Below are positions 58,425 through 64,000 of a stretch of 64,000 nt of DNA, piece by piece; position 1 is the stretch's first letter, and each line of letters starts with the position of its first letter. Position numbers and translations under genes: made by a program. A model generated the notes under the pieces. It was not told the DNA's origin. It saw only the letters and a program-made list of their open reading frames with translations, and did no database searches. The stretch is from contig JAVJOG010000014.1 in assembly GCA_040216885.1 (NCBI GenBank), positions 207,865-271,864 on the forward strand, read 5' to 3'. This DNA comes from Parvibaculum sp040216885. Lineage in GTDB: Bacteria; Pseudomonadota; Alphaproteobacteria; Parvibaculales; Parvibaculaceae.

Positions 58425-59981
58425 ATGAACCCCAAACCCGCCAGCATCGCCCGCTCCGCCGCCACCATCGGCGGCACCACGCTGGTCAGCCGCCTGCTCG
58501 GCTTCCTGCGTGACGTGATGATGGCGGCGGCCCTTGGCGCAGGCCCCATCGCCGACGCCTTTTTCGTCGCCTTCCGCTTCCCCAACATGTTCCGCTCGAT
58601 CTTCGCCGAAGGCGCTTTCAACGCGGCCTTCGTGCCGCTTTTCTCAAAGCGCCTCGAAGGCGAGGGCAGGGAAGCGGCCAGACGTTTCGCCGAGGATGCC
58701 CTGTCGGTGCTGCTCGTCGCGCTGCTGCTTCTCACCATCGCCGCCGAAATCGCCATGCCCTGGATCATGCTGGTCTTCGCGCCGGGCTTTGCCGAAGACC
58801 CGCAAAAATTTGCCTGGGCGGTCGAGTTCACGCGCATCGCCTTTCCCTATCTGCTGTTCATTTCGCTGACCGCGCTGCAATCGGCGATCCTGAATTCGCT
58901 CGGCCGCTTCTTTCCGGGTGCGGCCGCGCCGGTGATGCTGAACGTCACGCTGATAATCGCGATCCTCTTTCTGGTGCCGCTGACCGATAATCCGGGTACG
59001 GCGCTTTCCTGGGGCGTGGCGGCGGCGGGCGTCGTGCAGTTCGTCTGGCTTGCCGTCTCGCTCTGGCGCGCCGGTTTCGTGCTGCGCCTGCGCCTGCCGA
59101 AACTGACGCCCGATGTGCGCCGCCTCTTCCGTCTCGGCTTGCCGGGCGTCGTCGCCGGCGGCATCACGCAGGTCAACCTCACCATCGGCACCATCATCGC
59201 CTCGCTGCAGGCGGGCGCCGTGTCGTGGCTTTATTATGCCGACCGGATTTATCAACTGCCGCTGGCCGTCATCGGCATCGCGATCGGCGTCGTGCTGCTG
59301 CCGGATCTCTCGCGCCGCCTGCGCGCCGGCGATGGCGCGGGCGCGCTCGGCGCACAGAACCGTGCCCTCGAATTCGCGATGCTCTTGACCGTGCCCGCCG
59401 CCGCCGGCATCGTGGTGCTGGCCTTCGACATCATCGGCATACTGTTCGAGCGCGGTGCCTTCACCGCCGCCGACACGCAAGCGACCGCGCTGGCGCTGAT
59501 TGTCTATGCCGCCGGCCTTCCCGCCTTCGTGCTGATCAAGATTTTCCAGCCCGCTTTTTTCGCCCGCGAGGACACGAAGACGCCGCTGCGCTTCGCCGCC
59601 GTCTCGATCGTCGTCAACATCGCGGCGAGCATCCTGCTCTTCCAGTTCATCGGCTATGTCGGCATCGCGGTCGGCACCGTGCTGGCCGCCTGGACCAATG
59701 TCGGCCAGCTCGCGACCCGCCTCTGGAAGCAGGGCGATTTCGCGCCCGACGCGAGCCTCGCCCGCGTGCTGCCCCTCGTCGTCATGGCCGCCATCGGCAT
59801 GGGTGTCACGCTCTGGTTCGGCCGCGCCGCGCTCGAAACCCCGCTCGCCGCCGCGCTCCCCCTCGCGCTCGCAAGCCTTCTCGGCCTGATCGTGGGCGGC
59901 ATCCTCGTCTATTTCTTCCTCTGCCAGGTCACCGGCGCGGCACGGCTTTCCGACCTCCGCCGCGCCTTCACGCGCCGTTGA
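58425..59981 (+). CDS. murJ: Lipid II flippase MurJ (MviN)
   Basis: The product is 518 aa from the ATG at 58425. MurJ flips lipid II across the inner membrane for peptidoglycan synthesis. It has the MviN hallmarks TLVSRLLGFLRDVMMAAALGAGPIADAFFVAFRFPNMFRSIFAEGAFNAAFVPLF (pieces LLGFLRDVMMAAALG and FRFPNMFRSIFAEGAFNAAF) and about 14 membrane helices. An AEGA-type Arg/Glu pattern in the central cavity is typical. glnD lies upstream, with a small antitoxin gene between them. GCTAGAGA at 58366-58373 may be its promoter -10. Confidence 0.96.
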   Translation: MNPKPASIARSAATIGGTTLVSRLLGFLRDVMMAAALGAGPIADAFFVAFRFPNMFRSIFAEGAFNAAFVPLFSKRLEGEGREAARRFAEDALSVLLVALLLLTIAAEIAMPWIMLVFAPGFAEDPQKFAWAVEFTRIAFPYLLFISLTALQSAILNSLGRFFPGAAAPVMLNVTLIIAILFLVPLTDNPGTALSWGVAAAGVVQFVWLAVSLWRAGFVLRLRLPKLTPDVRRLFRLGLPGVVAGGITQVNLTIGTIIASLQAGAVSWLYYADRIYQLPLAVIGIAIGVVLLPDLSRRLRAGDGAGALGAQNRALEFAMLLTVPAAAGIVVLAFDIIGILFERGAFTAADTQATALALIVYAAGLPAFVLIKIFQPAFFAREDTKTPLRFAAVSIVVNIAASILLFQFIGYVGIAVGTVLAAWTNVGQLATRLWKQGDFAPDASLARVLPLVVMAAIGMGVTLWFGRAALETPLAAALPLALASLLGLIVGGILVYFFLCQVTGAARLSDLRRAFTRR

Positions 59982-60069
59982 GGCCGGCCCTTCCCTTCAT
60001 CATTGACAGGGGGCCGCCGCACGGGCTGGGATAGCCGTTCAAATGGCGCAAGAGGGGAAGGGGGCCGTC

Positions 60070-61848
60070 ATGCTGAAGGAACGGCTCCATGCCGTGGGTC
60101 ACGCCGAGAAGTGGCAACTCGACTATCTCTTCGATCTGAGCTTTCAGGCCTGGCTCGTCCATATCGGCGTCGTCACGGCAACGGTCGCGCTTCTCGTCTA
60201 TGCCTGGCCGGGCGAGGCCTGGCCATGGATCTGGTATGCCGCCATCTGCGGTCTTTCCGCCGCGCTTGCCGCCCTCGCATGGCGCTACACGCATGACCGC
60301 CCGGCGGACGAGGACGCCGCCCGGCCCTATGGCGTGGCGCATACCGCGCTCACCTTCTTCGTCGGCATAAGCTGGGGTCTCGGGGCCTTCGGCGCGGCGA
60401 CGGGCGAATTTCATCACCTGCTGGTTTACTCGCTGGCCCTTGGCGGCACCGCGCTCGGCGCCGTCTCATCGCAACATGCGCTGCCGCGCTCCTGCTTCAT
60501 CAGCCTCTGGACGTCCGTGCCGCTGCTTGGCCTCGCGCATCTCTACCACGATTCCAGTTTTTTGGGCGTGACGGTCATGGCAATGATCCTGCTTTATGCA
60601 GGTGTTCTCTCGATCCTCAGCTTCCGCATGTTGCGCTTCATGACGGCCAACGTGACGCTTACGCGCTCGCTCGACGGCAAGCTTGCCGAGATCACCGGAA
60701 TGGCGGCGGAACTTGAAGAAGCCCGCCGGGAGGCGGTGGAGGCGAACCTCTCGAAATCCCGCTTCCTCGCTCATGCGAGCCACGATCTGCGCCAGCCGGT
60801 ACATGCCATCGGCCTCTTTACTGCCTGTTTGCGCGACCTGCGGCTCGACGGCGAGGTGCGGCAGCATGTCGCCAGCATCGACAATGCGGCCCGCTCCGTG
60901 AGCCGCCTGCTCGGCTCGCTCCTCGATATTTCGCGTCTCGATGTCGGCGGCATCGTGCCCCAGCCCGAGCGCATCTCTCTCGACGATGTGCTGCAAGGCA
61001 TCGGCGGGCAGAACGCGGACGCCTTGCGCGAGAGCGGCTGCACACTCGTGCTGGAGCCGTCCGGCATCTTCGTGTCGGTGGACCCGGCCCTGTTCTCCAC
61101 CATGATCCAGAACCTCCTCTCCAATGCGCAGAAATATGCGCGAGGCGCGACGGTTCGGATAACCGCCCGCACCGATGGCGAGGACCGCGCGGTCCTCGAG
61201 GTCGCGGATGACGGACCGGGCATCGGGGAGGCCGATCTCCGCCATATCTTCGATGAATTCTACCGCGCCGAAAACGATGCGCGGCACAGGGAAGAAGGTT
61301 TGGGTCTCGGCCTCGCCATTGTCCGCCGCCTTGGCGGGCTCATGGGGCTCGATGTCGGCATCGTCTCCGCCGAAGGACGCGGCACCGCGGTTCGCATCGC
61401 CGGTCTTCCCGTCGTGGAGCCGGGCGCTGTCTCCGCCCCGCGCGCCCATCGCCAGCATCCGCTCACCGGCCTTGCCGTCTGCGTCATCGACGACGATCCC
61501 GAAGTGCTCGCCGCCACTGCGACGCTCCTGCGCCGCTGGGGCTGCGAGGTCATGGAGTTCGGCGGCCTGCCGCAGGAAGCCGCCGGATGCGATGCGATCG
61601 TCAGCGATTTCGATCTCGGTGGCCCGCTGGACGGGCTCGGTGTTGTCGCACGGATACGCGAGATGGAGGGCTGGCCCGTGCCCGCCGCCATCCTCACGGG
61701 CCGCTCCGAGCCGGAAACGCTGGCGCATCTCGCCCGCTCCGGCATCCCCTTTCTGCGAAAGCCCGCGCATCCCGCCGAACTGCGCGCGCTCCTGACCGGC
61801 TTCGCGCTTGGCGATGAAGCAAAGGAAGATGAAGCAACCGCTTCCTGA
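60070..61848 (+). CDS. Membrane-bound hybrid histidine kinase with C-terminal receiver
   Basis: The product is 592 aa from the ATG at 60070 (AAGGGGG 5 nt before it; ATG at 60043 is an alternative). About six N-terminal membrane helices (residues 25-195) and a coiled coil precede a HisKA box HASHDLRQPVHAIG with H238, the HDLRQP variant. The ATPase has NLLSNAQKYARG, DDGPGIG and GLGLGLAIVRRLGG. A C-terminal receiver has VCVIDDDPEV and D513 in VSDFDLGG. It converges with a LuxR-type regulator, 4 nt apart, and probably signals to it. Confidence 0.92.
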   Translation: MLKERLHAVGHAEKWQLDYLFDLSFQAWLVHIGVVTATVALLVYAWPGEAWPWIWYAAICGLSAALAALAWRYTHDRPADEDAARPYGVAHTALTFFVGISWGLGAFGAATGEFHHLLVYSLALGGTALGAVSSQHALPRSCFISLWTSVPLLGLAHLYHDSSFLGVTVMAMILLYAGVLSILSFRMLRFMTANVTLTRSLDGKLAEITGMAAELEEARREAVEANLSKSRFLAHASHDLRQPVHAIGLFTACLRDLRLDGEVRQHVASIDNAARSVSRLLGSLLDISRLDVGGIVPQPERISLDDVLQGIGGQNADALRESGCTLVLEPSGIFVSVDPALFSTMIQNLLSNAQKYARGATVRITARTDGEDRAVLEVADDGPGIGEADLRHIFDEFYRAENDARHREEGLGLGLAIVRRLGGLMGLDVGIVSAEGRGTAVRIAGLPVVEPGAVSAPRAHRQHPLTGLAVCVIDDDPEVLAATATLLRRWGCEVMEFGGLPQEAAGCDAIVSDFDLGGPLDGLGVVARIREMEGWPVPAAILTGRSEPETLAHLARSGIPFLRKPAHPAELRALLTGFALGDEAKEDEATAS

Positions 61849-61852
61849 CCGT

Positions 61853-62500
61853 TCAGAGCAGCTTCACCGCCACGCCCGCGGCCGCGGCGCGGCTCGCGAC
61901 GCCGAGTGTCCTCAGCAGCGCCGACACATGCATCCGCGCCGTCACCGGCGAGATACCGAGCTGGCGTCCGATCTCCTTGTTGGTCATGCCGGTGGCGACG
62001 AGCCGCAGCACTTCGCGCTGGCGCGGCGAAAGCTGCACCTCGCTTTCCCCCGTCCCCGTGCTCGCGCCCATGCCAGCCCGGACGGCCGGTGTCGGCAGAT
62101 GCGCCGCCGCCGGCCTCACCACGATCTCGCCGCCATGGATCGCGGCAATCGCCTCGGCGATCTCCTCCGGCGGCACGGCCTTGCCGACAAAGCCGTCCGC
62201 GCCCGCCGCCATCACCGCGCCGATGGTTTCCCTGTCATCGGCCATGGAGACGATGGCGAGCGTCGCGCGCGGGAATTGCCGCCGCAGCATGCCGATGGAC
62301 TGGTCGGGCACGAAGCCGGGAAACAGCAGGTCGAGCACGAACATGTCCGGCGCCTTGCCGTCCCGGGCCGCCGCCAGCACTTCCTCGAACGACCCCGCCT
62401 CGCATATCTCCGCGCCGGGGCAGGCCCTGCCGAGAATATGCCGCATCCCCATCCGGAACACCGGATGATCGTCTGCCACGATGATGCGTTCCTCGGCCAA
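61853..62500 (-). CDS. LuxR/NarL-type response regulator
   Basis: The product is 215 aa from the TTG at 62500, where AGGGAG is a good ribosome binding site; the frame is open to a GTG at 62566. The receiver (residues 4-120) begins RIIVADDHPVFRMGMRHIL and has the phosphoacceptor D57 in MFVLDLLFPGF. The GerE/LuxR helix-turn-helix is LSPRQREVLRLVATGMTNKEIGRQLGISPVTARMHVSALL (pieces SPRQREVLRLVATGMTNKEI and VTARMHVSALL). The kinase gene converges with it and an autotransporter gene diverges, suggesting a regulatory circuit. Confidence 0.93.
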   Translation of the reverse strand: MAEERIIVADDHPVFRMGMRHILGRACPGAEICEAGSFEEVLAAARDGKAPDMFVLDLLFPGFVPDQSIGMLRRQFPRATLAIVSMADDRETIGAVMAAGADGFVGKAVPPEEIAEAIAAIHGGEIVVRPAAAHLPTPAVRAGMGASTGTGESEVQLSPRQREVLRLVATGMTNKEIGRQLGISPVTARMHVSALLRTLGVASRAAAAGVAVKLL

Positions 62501-62566
62501 GCGCCCGCGTCTCCCTGAATTGGCGGCCTCTTGCCGGAGTCTATCCCCCGGCAGGGTTAATGACAC

Positions 62567-62589
62567 CTGTACATCTGTACATCTGTCAT
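62567..62589. repeat. Short tandem repeats in the regulator/autotransporter gap
   Basis: CTGTACAT occurs twice in tandem (62567-62574 and 62575-62582), followed by CTGTCAT (62583-62589). Each complete unit contains the palindrome TGTACA. They lie in the 175-nt gap between the response-regulator gene (minus) and the autotransporter gene (plus). They resemble tandem regulator-binding sites; which protein binds is not known. The rest of the gap shows no gene. Confidence 0.5.
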
Positions 62590-62675
62590 CCGGTGTGCCG
62601 CAGCGCCAAAATTCCGTCGGCTTGTTTTGAGGAAAGGCCGGCGCTGACGCACCGGCGCGCCGCCAAGGGGGAAAG

Positions 62676-64000
62676 ATGAACAGGTTCTACCGCCACATCT
62701 GGTCGAAGACGCTCGGACAAGCGATTGTCGTGCCCGAATGTGCCGGGGGCGGCGCCGGACGCAAGGCGGGCAGGCGGAGAGGCGGGAGCCTTGTTGCCTT
62801 GATGTTCATGCTTGCGGCTTTGCCGGCCGGCACCGCGCTTGCGGATACGAACTGGACGGGCGCCGTCGACGGCGACTGGTTCAACGCGGCCAACTGGACG
62901 AATGGAGTTCCGGCGAATACCGGTGCCTATTCAAACATCAATGGACCAGTCACGGCTGTCGTAGGTGCACCGGGTGGCACGACTGAAGACCGCACAAGTG
63001 TAGGCTCCGGCTCTGGCGTCAGCGGGTCTGTGACAATCGAAAACGGAGGGAGTCTGACCACCGGTTGCTGCTTCTATCTCGGCAACAATGGCGGCACCGG
63101 CACCATGACAGTGAGCGGCACGGGCACGGTCACCACCACCGACATCTTCATGATCGGCAACTACACTTCGACAGGCCATCTCACCATCGAGAATGGCGGC
63201 ACGGTCAATAGCGGCTCAAGTACATTCGTAGGTCGCTGGGATGGTTCCACCGGATTCGCGACGGTAACGGGTCAGGATTCTGTCTGGAACACGAGTTGGA
63301 ATCTGACACTTGCAGGAGAAGTATCATCCAGCCTCACCGCCCATGGTGAGTTGACAATCTCCGATGGCGGCTTGGTGCGCGTGAACAGCGGCAATAGTGC
63401 GCTTAGGATCGGGTATGCAGCCGATTCGACCGGTCTGCTCAATATCGGCGCTGCCGAGGGTGACCTTGCGGCGGCGGCAGGCATGCTTCAAGCAAGCTCT
63501 GCAGTGTTTGGTGCAGGCAACAGCTCGATCGTCTTCAACCACACCGATGCAGGATACATCTTCTCGACCCCGATTTCCGGCAATGGCGAAGTCCGCCAGC
63601 TCGCGGGCACCACCAGCCTCACCGGCTCGAATAGCTGGGCGGGAAGCACCGTGGTCGAAGGCGGCGTGCTGCGTGCGGGCGGCGCAAGCGGCTTGTCGGG
63701 CAATGCCACCTACGAGGTGAATGGCGGCACGCTCGATTTCAACGATTTCAGCCGCACCATCGCCGCCCTCTCGGGCACGGGCGGCACGGTCGATCTCGGC
63801 AGCGCGACGCTGACTGTCGATCAGAGCGTGAAGACCGTCTTCGCGGGCGCGATCGGCGGCAGCGGCGGCAGCCTCGTCAAGACCGGATTCGGTACGCTGA
63901 CGCTGACGGGCACCAACACCTATACCGGCGGCACCACGATCGCGGGCGGGAGCCTCGTCGGCAATTCGGCAAGCCTCGCCGGCGATATCGAAATGGCCGC
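62676..64000 (+). CDS. Autotransporter adhesin, N-terminal part (runs off the window)
   Basis: The first 441 codons are visible and open to the right edge. It begins with an ESPR-type extended signal, MNRFYRHIWSKTLGQAIVV, then a basic patch (KAGRRRGG) and hydrophobic core, with likely cleavage after ALA at residue 56. The mature passenger starts TNWTGAVDGDWFNAANWTNGVP, a common opening of these proteins, followed by Gly/Thr/Ser-rich beta-helix turns. A passenger-associated transport repeat appears near the edge (LVKTGFGTLTLTGTNTYTGG). AAGGGGGAAAG precedes the ATG. About 62900-63500 uses more AT-ending codons than the neighbours. The beta-barrel is not in the window. Confidence 0.9.
   Translation, partial: MNRFYRHIWSKTLGQAIVVPECAGGGAGRKAGRRRGGSLVALMFMLAALPAGTALADTNWTGAVDGDWFNAANWTNGVPANTGAYSNINGPVTAVVGAPGGTTEDRTSVGSGSGVSGSVTIENGGSLTTGCCFYLGNNGGTGTMTVSGTGTVTTTDIFMIGNYTSTGHLTIENGGTVNSGSSTFVGRWDGSTGFATVTGQDSVWNTSWNLTLAGEVSSSLTAHGELTISDGGLVRVNSGNSALRIGYAADSTGLLNIGAAEGDLAAAAGMLQASSAVFGAGNSSIVFNHTDAGYIFSTPISGNGEVRQLAGTTSLTGSNSWAGSTVVEGGVLRAGGASGLSGNATYEVNGGTLDFNDFSRTIAALSGTGGTVDLGSATLTVDQSVKTVFAGAIGGSGGSLVKTGFGTLTLTGTNTYTGGTTIAGGSLVGNSASLAGDIEMA

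Noticed and set aside
1..64000. tRNA genes, CRISPR arrays, prophage or intact insertion sequences
   Set aside because: I found no cloverleaf, spaced repeat array, integrase or transposase in the window.

Overview
The window is a gene-dense, GC-rich stretch of a chromosome from an alphaproteobacterium. The gene orders are those of Hyphomicrobiales-type genomes: dnaQ-secB-fxsA-tim44-mltA, hslUV, hisB-(DUF2628)-hisH-hisA-hisF, hisE-coaA, hrcA-grpE, dnaK-dnaJ, rph-rdgB-hemW, rsmI-yraN-gshB and mutS-glnD-murJ. A Parvibaculum-like lineage is my best guess; this rests on gene content and order, not on a database search. I see no rRNA, tRNA, CRISPR array, prophage or intact insertion sequence. Most genes look chromosomal and housekeeping.

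Layout. 1-5.5 kb: a VOC protein, DnaQ, then SecB and FxsA on the minus strand, and the envelope/quality-control run Tim44-like, MltA, Smr and an XRE regulator. 5.7-8.6 kb: a small accessory unit of a LysR regulator, an unrecognised protein and an isopenicillin-N-synthase-type dioxygenase, with a perfect dyad at the 3' end of lysR. 8.6-10.5 kb: hslUV. 10.7-11.3 kb: a PPOX-family flavoprotein, followed by an AT-rich spacer holding a 137-bp inverted-repeat element. 11.6-19.4 kb: histidine genes interrupted by CYTH-CHAD and pentapeptide-repeat genes, ending with coaA. 19.4-25 kb: adenosine kinase, small membrane proteins, nth, gpmA and dapB. 25-32.3 kb: the heat-shock region (dnaJ, dnaK, grpE, hrcA) with a sigma-32-like promoter and a structured leader, plus a Sel1 lipoprotein, AlkB and an NnrU-type membrane protein. 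32.4-43 kb: rph, rdgB, hemW, an LpoA-type lipoprotein, rsmI, yraN, a BON lipoprotein, a SirB1-like protein, gshB, a membrane dipeptidase and yifB. 43-50.3 kb: a hybrid histidine kinase, an AmpG-like transporter, an OlsB-like acyltransferase and the malic enzyme. 50.5-60 kb: mutS, a methyltransferase, two paralogous small secreted proteins, glnD, a damaged orphan antitoxin and murJ. 60-64 kb: a membrane hybrid kinase, a LuxR-type response regulator and the start of an autotransporter adhesin that runs off the window.

Functional themes are protein quality control (hslUV, dnaKJ-grpE-hrcA, SecB), peptidoglycan metabolism (MltA, LpoA-type activator, AmpG-like permease, MurJ), histidine biosynthesis, nitrogen sensing (GlnD), DNA repair (DnaQ, MutS, Smr, Nth, AlkB, RdgB) and glutathione metabolism.

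The most interesting non-housekeeping signals are: (1) an in-frame palindrome-bearing insertion in mutS just before the Walker A motif; (2) a compound two-hairpin repeat just upstream of mutS; (3) an orphan Phd/YefM antitoxin whose normal C-terminus is recovered by removing one G; (4) a MITE-like AT-rich inverted-repeat element before hisB; (5) the LysR/unknown/dioxygenase unit; (6) a kinase-regulator-autotransporter module with short tandem repeats in the regulatory gap; and (7) a switch-like overlap of two hairpins in the dnaK leader.
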